Positions 13,256 to 20,920 of a stretch of DNA of 21,640 nucleotides are shown in pieces. The notes beneath the pieces were generated by a model that had not been told where the DNA came from, made no database searches, and saw only the letters and a program-made list of their open reading frames with translations. The position numbers and the translations under genes were made by a program. Source of the stretch: JBDRLV01 sp043812755 (lineage in GTDB: Bacteria > Patescibacteriota > Patescibacteriia > UBA9934 > GWF2-40-263). The stretch covers positions 1 to 21,640 of the forward strand of contig JBDRLV010000005.1 in assembly GCA_043812755.1 (NCBI GenBank), read 5' to 3'. Every line of letters starts with the position of its first letter. The first letter of the stretch is position 1.

Positions 13256-13318
13256 ATGTTTCTTTTCATTATTATAAGTAAATTAATTATATTGCATTTA
13301 TTTATAGAAATCAAATAA

Positions 13319-13348
13319 CCGGTGCCAGAGAATACACTCTGACACCGG
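13319..13348 (-). terminator. Hairpin downstream of rtcB
   Basis: Stem ccggtg-c-cagag / ctctg-a-caccgg (11 pairs, one mismatch) 20 bases past the rtcB stop. On the minus strand it is followed by TTATTTGATTT, a weak T-tract. Confidence 0.6.
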
Positions 13349-13367
13349 CTAAGGTAGGGGTTGAGGT

Positions 13368-14741
13368 TTAGCGCCGTTTCTTGCCCTTGCGCTTATCGCG
13401 CTGGCGTTTTTCCTTCCATGAAGGGCCATCTTCAATGGCCTTCATGTTGTGGATTGGCTTTACCCGATCCACAATCGTAGCAGTGGGCTCAATGGCATCC
13501 TCAATCAGCTTGGGGTCTTTGTAAGCACCCGGAGCTTCGTCGAGTGTGCCAGAGCACACTGAAGTTGAAAACACACCTGTCATCTGTTGCGAGAAGTCGT
13601 CCATGCTCAGAGCCTTTTTGGCCTGAGTTCGGCTCATTACTCGCCCTGCACCGTGAGGAGCAGAGAAGTTCCAAGCCTCATTGGATTTTCCTTCGCACAG
13701 TAGAAGGCCGTCGCGCATGTTGAACGGAATCACCATCCGTTCACCAGCATAAGAACGAATTGCACCCTTGCGGATAACGAAGTCCTCAAAGTCAATGAAG
13801 TTGTGAACCGAAACCACCCGGTCCTGTTCATCAACTCTGAGCGCTCGCTCAAGCACGCGAACAATCTGCGTTCGGTTTTCCTCAGCATAAATCTGAGAGA
13901 AAATCATGTCAAAGAGATAGCCGTGTGCATCCTCGCCCTCAAGCCACTCAAGACCAGTGGGCGCAACAGGAGCAAGTCGCTGCTTTGCCTCGGCAATGAG
14001 TGAACCAATCTGGGTGCGGTCTGCAGTTTCATGTTTGATGCGTTGAATCTCAGCCTGCAGAGCAACCTTGCTATCCTTTCGGATGTGCTTGCTGGCAATT
14101 GCTTGCCAGTAGGTTGCGATCTTGAGGCCAAAGTTGCGGCTTCCTGTGTGCACAGTCACCCACAGGTTGCCAGTATTTTGTGAACGTCCAATCTCGATGA
14201 AGTGATTGCCTCCACCAAGCGATCCAAGTGAACGCATAACACGCCCTGCGTCAACATGTACCTCACGGCACTTGTTGAGGAACCAATCCATGCTATAGCG
14301 CGGTGGCTCGATCGTTGTACCAAACTGCGCAGTATAGCGACCAGCAAACTGACGCGCGAGCTGGTTGGCTTGCTCCCAAGGGAATTCCCGTGCCATGTCA
14401 AGTACTGGGTCATCGTGCACATTCATCCCAAAGGGAACATGTGCACGAACATAGGTGTCGGCGTCTTGATGGCTCACACCAAGCTCTTGACCAATCATGA
14501 AGCTCAGCATGCCACAGCCAATGTCAACACCAATGACATTGGGAATGATCCTTTCAGTCATTGGCATGGTGAATCCGATTACGGCACCTGAACCCGCATG
14601 GGTGTCAGGCATGATTGCAATCGGGTTGGTGAACACTGGGTGATCCAGAAAAGTCTGGATCTGCACAGTGCACGATTTTTCCAGCGTAGCCACAGGAACT
14701 GTGATCAACGCGGATCCGTGTTTTCCTTGCATGGTTTCCAT
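13368..14741 (-). CDS. rtcB: RtcB-family RNA ligase
   Basis: 457 residues. RtcB joins 2',3'-cyclic-phosphate (or 3'-P) and 5'-OH RNA ends with GTP and Mn2+, in RNA repair or tRNA splicing. Marks: MPDTHAG (46-50), VDIGCGM (D73, C76, metal ligands), SLGGGNHFIEI, TVHTGSRNFG (metal His), NFSAPHGAGRVMSR (the His guanylated in the family) and CSGTLDEAPGAYKD. The very basic C-terminus (KEKRQRDKRKGKKRR) may bind RNA. Start METMQGK at 14741 follows CCGGAGAGAAAAA; the longer form to 14813 overlaps the promoter. No archease or RtcA/RtcR neighbour. Monocistronic. Confidence 0.92.
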   Translation of the reverse strand: METMQGKHGSALITVPVATLEKSCTVQIQTFLDHPVFTNPIAIMPDTHAGSGAVIGFTMPMTERIIPNVIGVDIGCGMLSFMIGQELGVSHQDADTYVRAHVPFGMNVHDDPVLDMAREFPWEQANQLARQFAGRYTAQFGTTIEPPRYSMDWFLNKCREVHVDAGRVMRSLGSLGGGNHFIEIGRSQNTGNLWVTVHTGSRNFGLKIATYWQAIASKHIRKDSKVALQAEIQRIKHETADRTQIGSLIAEAKQRLAPVAPTGLEWLEGEDAHGYLFDMIFSQIYAEENRTQIVRVLERALRVDEQDRVVSVHNFIDFEDFVIRKGAIRSYAGERMVIPFNMRDGLLLCEGKSNEAWNFSAPHGAGRVMSRTQAKKALSMDDFSQQMTGVFSTSVCSGTLDEAPGAYKDPKLIEDAIEPTATIVDRVKPIHNMKAIEDGPSWKEKRQRDKRKGKKRR

Positions 14742-14784
14742 TTTTTCTCTCCGGGTTTCAGGTTTTTCAAACAGAAAACATCGT

Positions 14785-14813
14785 AGTATAGCATAAAAAA
14801 GCGGTTTTGTCAA
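14785..14813 (-). promoter_or_regulatory. rtcB promoter
   Basis: Minus-strand TTGACA (14813-14808), 17-base spacer, TATACT (14790-14785) preceded by TGC: near-consensus. Two tandem palindromes begin three bases upstream of the -35. Confidence 0.85.
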
Positions 14814-14815
14814 TA

Positions 14816-14878
14816 GTAGGGACGCTATTTATAGCGTCCGACGTTTTCGTAGGGACGCTATTTATAGCGTCCGACGTT
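14816..14878. repeat. Two tandem GGACGCT palindromes
   Basis: The 30-base unit gtagggacgctatttatagc + gtccgacgtt occurs at 14816 and exactly again at 14849 (period 33). Each contains the palindrome ggacgctat-tt-atagcgtcc. Same family as 947/9755 with a CC to CT change compensated in both arms. Confidence 0.9.
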
Positions 14879-14908
14879 GATGTGTGTTTTCTGCACCAAA
14901 AGCAATAA

Positions 14909-14938
14909 TTGCCAAAAAGTGGTAAAATATGATTAATT
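14909..14938 (+). promoter_or_regulatory. Promoter of the 14950 membrane protein gene
   Basis: TTGCCA (14909-14914), 18-base spacer, TAAAAT (14933-14938) preceded by TGG (extended -10). The start codon follows after only 11 bases, so a very short leader. Confidence 0.5.
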
Positions 14939-14949
14939 AACAAAAGCCT

Positions 14950-15534
14950 ATGAAATTTGCAAAGAAAACAAAGAAAAAGTCAGATCCAGTAATGACAATA
15001 ATTATGTTGCTATTTTTTATTGGCATTGCTGTTTCAAACGGGTTGGAGGAGAGCAATTTGTCTAAATTAATCCCAGCTGTATTTATAATATTAATTTTAA
15101 TTGCAGTTTTTGCAATTAAACAAATGAAAAAAAGGGGAATGCTTGAAAAGTCAGAAGGAGGTTTATCTGTTTTATTTAGTGGGATGAATAAAAATAAAAC
15201 AATACAGTCAGACACAGATCATGTTGAACCAGCTGTTGATCAGGTTGGACATGAACAAGTTGGTTATGTAAAAGAGAGAAGTACTGGGGACGAGAGTGAT
15301 GATGGCGGACAAGTAGTAAGGATTTTGGTTTTTGTTCTTGTTATATTATTGGTTGCTGGATATTTTGTTTATACAAGATATTCAGATGATATTTTGAAAT
15401 TTATTACCGAGCAGAATACACAAGAGCAAGTTAATAATTTTGATGATTGCGTAAAAGCAGGTAACCCAGTCATGGAAAGTTATCCAAGACAATGTAGTTC
15501 AGGTGGTGAAAAATTTGTCGAGAAGATCAGATAA
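14950..15534 (+). CDS. Membrane protein with CPR-type Cys tail motif
   Basis: 194 residues: a basic N-terminus (KFAKKTKKKS), membrane helices at about 15-30 (TIIMLLFFIGIAV) and 40-56 (IPAVFIILILIAVFAI), a charged loop of about 65 residues, then a third helix RILVFVLVILLVAGYFVY (about 123-140). An outside tail ends DDCVKAGNPVMESYPRQC plus SSGGEKFVE. That two-cysteine motif is a recurring extracellular element of Patescibacteria and some archaea, function unknown. No other domain is recognised. Strong terminator follows. Confidence 0.8.
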   Translation: MKFAKKTKKKSDPVMTIIMLLFFIGIAVSNGLEESNLSKLIPAVFIILILIAVFAIKQMKKRGMLEKSEGGLSVLFSGMNKNKTIQSDTDHVEPAVDQVGHEQVGYVKERSTGDESDDGGQVVRILVFVLVILLVAGYFVYTRYSDDILKFITEQNTQEQVNNFDDCVKAGNPVMESYPRQCSSGGEKFVEKIR

Positions 15535-15548
15535 TAATCATTAAACAA

Positions 15549-15570
15549 AAAACCGGCACAAGCCGGTTTT
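15549..15570 (+). terminator. Terminator of the 14950 gene
   Basis: Perfect nine-pair stem aaaaccggc/gccggtttt with loop acaa. Confidence 0.88.
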
Positions 15571-15597
15571 GACTTTCTTTATTAATTTAGTTAACAT
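15569..15597 (+). promoter_or_regulatory. Candidate promoter of the PLP-enzyme gene
   Basis: TTGACT (15569-15574), 17-base spacer, TAACAT (15592-15597). The -35 starts in the tail of the preceding terminator. Confidence 0.5.
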
Positions 15598-15624
15598 CAT
15601 TCTGCCTACAACAAGGAGGAACAA

Positions 15625-16869
15625 ATGGCTGATGGCAAGCATGATCACAGACTTTCACCAGAGACTCTGGCAGTCCAAGGCTACTTCAAACCTGAATTAT
15701 CAGAAGGCTCAATTCGTCCACCACTTTTTTTGACTTCAACGTTTTTGGCACCAAGCGCTGAGGCGCTTGAATATTGTTTTGTGCAAGCCTATGGGCTTGA
15801 TGGCAATCCACGAAGACCAGACATTCTGATGTACTCTCGAGTTGCAGGACCGAACACTGAGATCCTAGAAGACAGATTCAAGGATTTTGAGCCTGGTGCT
15901 TCAGGGTGTGTGTCGTTTGCAAGCGGTATGGCTGCAATTTCAACTTGCTTTCTTGCGTTTTGCAAACCAGGAGATACAATTCTGTTTGGCGCGCCAGTCT
16001 ATGGTGGTGTTGATTTTCTTCTGCGTCACATTATGACCAAGTTTGGAGTCAGGGTGATTGACTTTGATCTTGGGGTTTCTGCAGATGAATTTGATGAGAT
16101 CATGTGGCAACATGACAATGTCTGTATGGTGCATGTTGAAAGCCCTTCAAATCCAACGCTCATGATGGCAGATATTCCTGGGATTGTTGCAAAAGCAAAT
16201 GCATACAATCCGAATATTCTGGTGAGTGTTGATGCAACTGTGCTTGGTCCAGTGTTTCAGCATTCAATCGAGCTTGGTGCTGATTTGGTTCAGTACTCAG
16301 CTACAAAAGGAATTGGTGGGCATAGCGACCTTATTGGTGGACTCGTAACAGCAAAAATACAAGATCATATTGATGCTCTCAAGGCATGGCGCACAATCCT
16401 TGGGGCAGTTATGAGTCCTTTTGTGGCTTTGCAACTACAGACTCATATTGAAACACTCAATTTGCGTATGGGTGCTTTTGATGAAAAGGGGAAGATTATT
16501 GCAAGGTTTTTCAAGGAGCACTCAAAGATCAAAAGTATCTCTTATCCTGGCATGACAGATAGTGAAGAGCAGAATCGACGTCACAGCGATCAGTGTACAG
16601 GCTCTGGGTACTTGATGGCGTTTGAGATAAAGGGCGGTCAAGAGGCTGCATACAGATTCCTCAATGCGCTCAAGGTGTGTAGGCTTGCAGTGAGTTTAGG
16701 TGGCACACAGAGTTTGGCTGAGCATCCCAAAAAGCACACGCATTCTGATGTACCTGCAGAGCTTCAAGAACGCTTTGGAATCACAGACGGCATGATTCGT
16801 CTTTCAGTTGGCCTTGAAGGTATTGATGACCTTTTGTGGGACTTTGCTCAAGCCCTTGAGCAGGCCTGA
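15625..16869 (+). CDS. Cys/Met metabolism PLP-dependent enzyme (methionine gamma-lyase/cystathionine lyase type)
   Basis: 414 residues, usual family length. Start after AAGGAGGAACAA, the best ribosome-binding site in the window. Fold-type I marks: MYSRVAGPNTEILEDRFKDFE (cofactor-binding Tyr/Arg), SFASGMAAIST, GAPVYGG, VESPSNPTL, VSVDATVLGPVFQH and the Schiff-base lysine K228 in YSATKGIGGHSD; C-terminal SLGGTQSLAEHP and IRLSVGLEGIDDL. Members cleave methionine, cysteine or cystathionine, or make cystathionine. No companion transsulfuration gene is present, so a degradative lyase (for example methionine gamma-lyase) is the best guess. EC assignment is not possible by eye. Confidence 0.88.
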   Translation: MADGKHDHRLSPETLAVQGYFKPELSEGSIRPPLFLTSTFLAPSAEALEYCFVQAYGLDGNPRRPDILMYSRVAGPNTEILEDRFKDFEPGASGCVSFASGMAAISTCFLAFCKPGDTILFGAPVYGGVDFLLRHIMTKFGVRVIDFDLGVSADEFDEIMWQHDNVCMVHVESPSNPTLMMADIPGIVAKANAYNPNILVSVDATVLGPVFQHSIELGADLVQYSATKGIGGHSDLIGGLVTAKIQDHIDALKAWRTILGAVMSPFVALQLQTHIETLNLRMGAFDEKGKIIARFFKEHSKIKSISYPGMTDSEEQNRRHSDQCTGSGYLMAFEIKGGQEAAYRFLNALKVCRLAVSLGGTQSLAEHPKKHTHSDVPAELQERFGITDGMIRLSVGLEGIDDLLWDFAQALEQA

Positions 16870-16939
16870 TCTTTTTGAAGGAAATTCTTATAGCGGTGAA
16901 TCTTCATCGTTATTTTTGTTTTTATGATACAATTAATTT

Positions 16940-17287
16940 ATGAGTAAGAAAAATAAAATAATAATTTGGGCACCAAGGATAATTATTATAGCAATAATTG
17001 CTTTTATGAGCTTGTTGTCTTTTGATGTTTTTGGAGAAGGCTATGGTTTCCCAGAGGTGTTGCTTGCACTGTTTATGCATTTGTTGCCTCAGATAATCAT
17101 GCTCGTGATTCTTGTACTTGCATGGAAGAAGCCATTGATAGGTGGAATCGTATTTATTTGTCTTGGAGTTTTTGCCTTGTACTTTTTTCGTGCATACGAG
17201 GAAATTATTTCATTTTTAATTATTTCTGCTCCATTGCTTATTAGCGGTGTTTTATTTATTGTTTCAAAAAAGGGGTCAGGTCGTTAG
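16940..17287 (+). CDS. Small membrane protein whose C-terminus is formed by a transposon inverted repeat
   Basis: 115 residues, four hydrophobic segments (IIIWAPRIIIIAIIAFMSLL; LLALFMHLLPQIIMLVILVLAW; LIGGIVFICLGVFALYFF; IISFLIISAPLLISGVLFIV). It resembles a small four-helix family with APRI at the first helix and W-KKP after the second (an uncharacterised DUF). The last residues KKGSGR and the TAG stop are encoded by the left inverted repeat of the REP-associated transposase element (from 17272), so the native end was probably altered by insertion. -10-like TATGAT/TACAAT boxes lie at 16923-16933, close to the start. Confidence 0.75.
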   Translation: MSKKNKIIIWAPRIIIIAIIAFMSLLSFDVFGEGYGFPEVLLALFMHLLPQIIMLVILVLAWKKPLIGGIVFICLGVFALYFFRAYEEIISFLIISAPLLISGVLFIVSKKGSGR

Positions 17288-18208
17288 GTGTAACATTTTT
17301 ATATTTTTAATAATAAATTGATATGGCAAGACCACTTCGAATTGAGTATCCCGGTGCTGTCTATCATGTCACAAGCCGCGGAAACAGAAAGGGGTCAATA
17401 TTTGAAAGCTCAAAAGATAATGAGTTATTTTTAAAATATTTTAGTTATGTTATTAAGGATCATAATTGGTTATGCCATGCATATTGTCTTATGCCAAACC
17501 ACTATCATTTACTCATTGAAACACCGGATGGGAATCTTTCAGCAGGCATGCGCGACCTTAATGGGAATTATTCGCAGGGATACAATAAAAACCATAAAAC
17601 AGTCGGTCATCTTTTTCAGGGTAGATACAAAGCATTTTTAATAGAAAAAGAGCCGTATTTATTGAATGTTGCGCAATATATTGTTCTTAATCCTGTGAGA
17701 GCGAATTTGGCAAAACACCCAAGAGAATGGAAATGGAGTAGTTACAAAGCAACAGCTGGAGACAGCAAAAAGGAAAGTTGGTTATCAATAAATTGGATAC
17801 TCTCATATTTTTCAAAGAAAAAAGATTATGCTCAAAAATTATATAAAGACAGTATTATGTCAGTGGTATTAGATGAATCTCCATTGAGCAAAGTAAAGCA
17901 CGGTGCGATACTTGGTTATCAGCCATTTATTGATTGGGTTTGGAATAATGTGACAAAAGGGTCTGAGAGCATTTCGGAAATAACAAGAGAAGACAGAATT
18001 CTGGGAAGACCGACACTGAAGGAATTATTTAAAGAAGTATCAAGCAAGAAACACAGGAATGGATTAATATACAGAGCAAAAGTGCGGTGTGGTTATTCAA
18101 TAACAGATATTTCAAAGCATTTGGGTTTAAGCAGAGTTACAGTAAGTAGAATTTTAAATGATTATAAATTAAAATAATCCAAAATGTTACATCTAACGAC
18201 CTGACCCC
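17272..18208 (+). mobile_element. REP-associated tyrosine transposase element with inverted ends
   Basis: The transposase gene is bracketed by a 28-base inverted repeat: ggggtcaggtcgttaggtgt + aacatttt at 17272-17299, and its reverse complement with one mismatch at 18181-18208. An extra direct copy of 25 bases follows the right end (18187 unit repeated at 18212). Y1/HUH transposases use hairpin ends and single-stranded transfer. The ends here are simple inverted repeats; a subterminal hairpin is not obvious. Confidence 0.75.
17323..18177 (+). CDS. REP-associated tyrosine transposase (RAYT, Y1_Tnp/IS200-like)
   Basis: 284 residues. N-terminal PLRIEYPGAVYHVTSRGNRKGSIF, HUH metal motif MPNHYHLLIET (about 58-68), candidate catalytic tyrosine in LNGNYSQGYNKNHK (about 79-92), GHLFQGRYKAFLIEK, and QYIVLNPVRANLAKHP. 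These are hallmarks of the single-stranded nuclease family that moves REP sequences. A C-terminal helix-turn-helix (YSITDISKHLGLSRVTVSRIL, about 259-279) is typical of the longer RAYT group. The gene is complete with no frameshift, so possibly active. Start ATG 17323 lies 23 bases after the left inverted repeat; no strong ribosome-binding site. Confidence 0.92.
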   Translation: MARPLRIEYPGAVYHVTSRGNRKGSIFESSKDNELFLKYFSYVIKDHNWLCHAYCLMPNHYHLLIETPDGNLSAGMRDLNGNYSQGYNKNHKTVGHLFQGRYKAFLIEKEPYLLNVAQYIVLNPVRANLAKHPREWKWSSYKATAGDSKKESWLSINWILSYFSKKKDYAQKLYKDSIMSVVLDESPLSKVKHGAILGYQPFIDWVWNNVTKGSESISEITREDRILGRPTLKELFKEVSSKKHRNGLIYRAKVRCGYSITDISKHLGLSRVTVSRILNDYKLK

Positions 18209-18236
18209 CAATTACATCTAACGACCTGACCCCCAA
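18181..18236. repeat. Right inverted repeat plus direct duplicate
   Basis: A 25-base unit (ttacatctaacgacctgacc + cccaa) at 18187-18211 is repeated exactly at 18212-18236. The first copy, with four A and TG before it, is the inverted partner of 17272-17299. The second may mark a nested or abortive insertion. Confidence 0.88.
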
Positions 18237-18238
18237 TT

Positions 18239-18265
18239 AAAAAAGGACGCAGGTGGTGCGTCCTT
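18239..18265 (-). terminator. Terminator of purA, overlapping its stop codon
   Basis: On the minus strand AAGGACGC pairs with GCGTCCTT around ACCACCT, followed by T6 (18244-18239). The stem begins inside the TAA stop codon (18266-18264). Confidence 0.88.
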
Positions 18266-19694
18266 AGAGAATAGTACGTTTGTGTTGTGCTTGTGGTCCA
18301 AATGACAACAGGCTAACTGGAAGTCCAAGCTCAGCTTGGATTTTTTGTATGTGAGCGCGCACACGCTCGTCAGATTCGTTTAGGGACGTTGCATGCAACG
18401 TCCCTACAGCAGTATCTATGTAAACAGGTTTGACTTGCATCATCAGCTCTGTCAGCCGTGCTTGGTGCCTGAGATTTCCTCTTGGTCCAAGCTTGATGTT
18501 GCGTACAAGCTTATTATCATGAGGAAATCTTTCAAAGAACAAGTCAATTTCTTGCGAGTCCACGAGATCATCTGGCAGCTCGTATGCTGTGCAGATTTTC
18601 CAGTAAGGCTCGCATTCAAGCCGGTCAAGACAACTCACAACAAGTGAATCAATCTGATTGTCACTTGCAGCAATTGCATATCGAACAGCTACTGCATCAA
18701 ACCATCCAACGCGGAACTCTCTCTGCCACATGCCCATTTCATTTTGATCATCAGGAAGTCGCTCTGAGAGCTCTTTATCCCAAGTCACAAACGGTCCTGG
18801 ACCATGACGGGTTGCGTATGCCCTCATCAGGCCGAGCTTTTCAACACTGCCATCAAAGCCATGCTCGGCAAGAAGAGCCAAAGCATTTTCAGGTGTGCAA
18901 TTGCTCCAAGTGGTGTATGGATGAAAACCGTGGATTTCATCCAAGAGCACGCCATGTGCTCCTTCAAAAACCACAGTGCCTTCTTGTTGAAGTATTTGTT
19001 TAAGGTACTCTTCATCAACTGCCAGAGCTTTGGCAATGAATTCTTCTAGTTGATGAAAATTAACTCCTGTCATGTCTGGATAATCCAATAGCCAAAGATC
19101 ATCCTTTGCAAGACTTTGGAATTTACAGATTCGCATTTCATCGCGAACAGCATTTCGCATCCGTTCTTGAATTCGCGAAAGGCGTTTCATCAGCTTTTCT
19201 TTTTTTGCAAACAGATGCGAAACACGGATTGCATCATCTGGATTTTTAAGCGCATCAGCAACTGTTTCGCCCATACCAACACCGCAACTGCCGTGTCGCT
19301 TATCACCACGCGCAAGTTCTCGCAAGCGGTTTGCAGCTTGATGGAACGGTGTGATCACAAAAGCATCTCGGCTGATGAATGTTCGAGCAAACGCATCGCT
19401 AATACCTGCTTTGCGCAAGTAACGCTCTTCAACAACCATTGCTGTTGGATGCACAACCATGAAGCGTGAAAGGTAGGTGCGCACTCCAGGTACAAACGTG
19501 CCTGAGCCAAACTGTGCAAATGTGTGATGGCTTCCATCTGGAGTTACCACATTATGTGCAGCCTGGGCTCCACCATGGTGGCGCACAACAGTGTGCACAT
19601 TGCGTGTTCGTGCTAGGTAGTCTACAACCGAACCCTTTGTGCTGTCACCGAACACGAGGTCAGTGACAACAACAGCTTCTCGTGTTGGTGACAT
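18264..19694 (-). CDS. purA: Divergent adenylosuccinate synthetase (PurA-like)
   Basis: 476 residues, longer than the usual 430. PurA makes adenylosuccinate from IMP, Asp and GTP. Aligned marks: LVFGDSTKGSVVDYLA (family GDEGKGK-VD; Asp and Lys kept, EG replaced by ST), RHHGGAQAAHNVV (family GG-NAGHTVV; His kept), HGSCGVGMGET in place of the RGIGPAY loop, VFEGAHGVLLDEIHGFHPYTTWSNCTPENA (family FEGAQG-LLD--HG-YP-VT-SN), RAYATRHGPGPF and REFRVGWFDAVAVRYA. The motifs stay in order, so the fold is secure, but this is an outlying subfamily and substrate could differ. A repeat palindrome encodes about V430-L438. RBS aaggag; no promoter seen in the 94-base repeat upstream. Confidence 0.82.
   Translation of the reverse strand: MSPTREAVVVTDLVFGDSTKGSVVDYLARTRNVHTVVRHHGGAQAAHNVVTPDGSHHTFAQFGSGTFVPGVRTYLSRFMVVHPTAMVVEERYLRKAGISDAFARTFISRDAFVITPFHQAANRLRELARGDKRHGSCGVGMGETVADALKNPDDAIRVSHLFAKKEKLMKRLSRIQERMRNAVRDEMRICKFQSLAKDDLWLLDYPDMTGVNFHQLEEFIAKALAVDEEYLKQILQQEGTVVFEGAHGVLLDEIHGFHPYTTWSNCTPENALALLAEHGFDGSVEKLGLMRAYATRHGPGPFVTWDKELSERLPDDQNEMGMWQREFRVGWFDAVAVRYAIAASDNQIDSLVVSCLDRLECEPYWKICTAYELPDDLVDSQEIDLFFERFPHDNKLVRNIKLGPRGNLRHQARLTELMMQVKPVYIDTAVGTLHATSLNESDERVRAHIQKIQAELGLPVSLLSFGPQAQHKRTIL
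18381..18406. repeat. Perfect palindrome inside purA
   Basis: A 26-base perfect palindrome, tagggacgttgca and its exact reverse complement, with the TAGGGACG...CGTCCCTA ends of the intergenic palindromes at 9755 and 14816. It is read in frame as GTLHATSL near the purA C-terminus. Confidence 0.85.
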
Positions 19695-19716
19695 TAGTGG
19701 CTCCTTTTCTTTTCGC

Positions 19717-19810
19717 CTGTCATTACGAGGAGTCCGTAGGCTGACGAAGCAATCTCCTCATTCAAGAAGATTGCTTCACCCTTCGCTATGCTCAGGGTTT
19801 GCAATGACAG
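19717..19810. repeat. 94-base nested palindromic element upstream of purA
   Basis: Outer arms ctgtcatt/aatgacag (19717-19724 and 19803-19810), inner arms gaagcaatct/agattgcttc (19746-19755 and 19768-19777). The text 'tgtcattacgag...gacgaagcaatct...cttcgctatgctc...gcaatgaca' is a repeat type I recall from many bacterial genomes. It fills nearly the whole gap between the vWA terminator and purA. Confidence 0.8.
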
Positions 19811-19816
19811 TGGAGT

Positions 19817-19848
19817 AAAAATGGGCCTTGCTTGTCACAGCAAGGCCC
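19817..19848 (-). terminator. Terminator of the second vWA gene
   Basis: Perfect ten-pair stem gggccttgct/agcaaggccc with a six-base loop; on the minus strand it leads into ATTTTTA. It begins about 20 bases after the vWA stop codon. Confidence 0.88.
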
Positions 19849-19868
19849 AAGGTAATTGGCTGAAAAGA

Positions 19869-20846
19869 TCAGTTGCGCAGTCTGTTTCTGCCCTTGCCTT
19901 TGCCACTGGGAGGCTCAGCACGCTCTGCTCCACGACGATCACCACCAAAGCCGATTGATGCAGCGTATGGTTCCACTGCGCGAATGACCCGGAAGGCATC
20001 GCGACCATCATAGCCCATCTCATGCAGTTTGGCACTGACAGTATCGAGATCTGCAAACTCTCCTTCGGTCAAACCGACGAGGGTTGCACTGACCACAGAT
20101 GTGTCTTCAGGAGCTCCCATCGTGATTGTGCAGTCACCAATCAGAGAGCGCCAGAACTGGCCACAGCCTGCATAGTTGTAACGATCAGGATCAGGAATCA
20201 AGAAGAACAGGTGCCAGCGCTCGAGAACTTCAGCAACAAGCTGCTGAATTGTGATGGTCTCGATTTGTGTTCCCACGAGCGTTCTGATCACACGAGGGCT
20301 CACAGCCTCATAGGCCTTTTCGTCACCTGTGATGAACATGTAGCCCTTGCGACGACGCTTTTCCCAGCAATCCATGACCACATGGCGTGCTGCAATGAAG
20401 AGCGGAAGCTCATAGCTTTCTCTTCCATTACCACCACCATTCCCCTCAAGGTACATGCTGGTGAGCCAGTGATCCATGAGTTGGCCTTCGCTTTCGAATT
20501 GGCCAACCTGCAGAGGTGCTAGCTCGTGATTTCCAGCATCTCCCACAGCCATGAACATGAGCTGTGGATCAGCAAGGACCTTCTGCACGAACTTCATGAA
20601 GTCAGGGAATGTTTCACGGGCCAACCGATCAGGGATTCCACCCATGGAACCTGTTTGATCAAGCGCCATGATGATGGACACTGAATCAGGATGATTCTCA
20701 CTGTCTCTGCTTTCGCGAGCAATGAGCCCAAACGGATTCATGTCGTCGTGACACTTTGTTTGTTTGAACACCTCTTCTTTTGAAAGAGCTGCTCTTTGCC
20801 GAGTTGATGCTCTGTGTGCCTCGTGTGAATATTCGCCACGACCCAT
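19869..20846 (-). CDS. vWA-domain protein with complete MIDAS, kinase-linked
   Basis: 325 residues from ATG 20846 (after GAGAGGACAAG). A charged N-terminus (1-52) precedes a vWA domain: D63-x-T65-x-S67 in MALDQTGSMGG, then GNGGGNGRESY (about 135-145) and FITGDE (D175), giving a full metal-binding site. The C-terminal part (TLVGLTEGEFADLDTVSAKLHEMGYDGRDA) is followed by a low-complexity basic tail PPSGKGKGRNRLRN. It lies 74 bases after the kinase-fold gene in the same direction. In Ter-type systems TerY-like vWA proteins are paired with a Ser/Thr kinase; that comparison is inference. No signal peptide, so cytoplasmic. Not closely similar to the vWA protein at 4042-4797. Confidence 0.82.
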   Translation of the reverse strand: MGRGEYSHEAHRASTRQRAALSKEEVFKQTKCHDDMNPFGLIARESRDSENHPDSVSIIMALDQTGSMGGIPDRLARETFPDFMKFVQKVLADPQLMFMAVGDAGNHELAPLQVGQFESEGQLMDHWLTSMYLEGNGGGNGRESYELPLFIAARHVVMDCWEKRRRKGYMFITGDEKAYEAVSPRVIRTLVGTQIETITIQQLVAEVLERWHLFFLIPDPDRYNYAGCGQFWRSLIGDCTITMGAPEDTSVVSATLVGLTEGEFADLDTVSAKLHEMGYDGRDAFRVIRAVEPYAASIGFGGDRRGAERAEPPSGKGKGRNRLRN

Positions 20847-20920
20847 CTTGTCCTCTCTTTCTTGGTCTGTTGAAGTTTTTCAACAGCCTTTTGTTGTACT
20901 GCTGGTTTTTGAATCCTGTA

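Noticed and set aside
18360..18420. Frameshift or pseudogene at the purA C-terminus
   Set aside because: The palindrome keeps the frame and the conserved C-terminal region continues after it to a normal stop with terminator.
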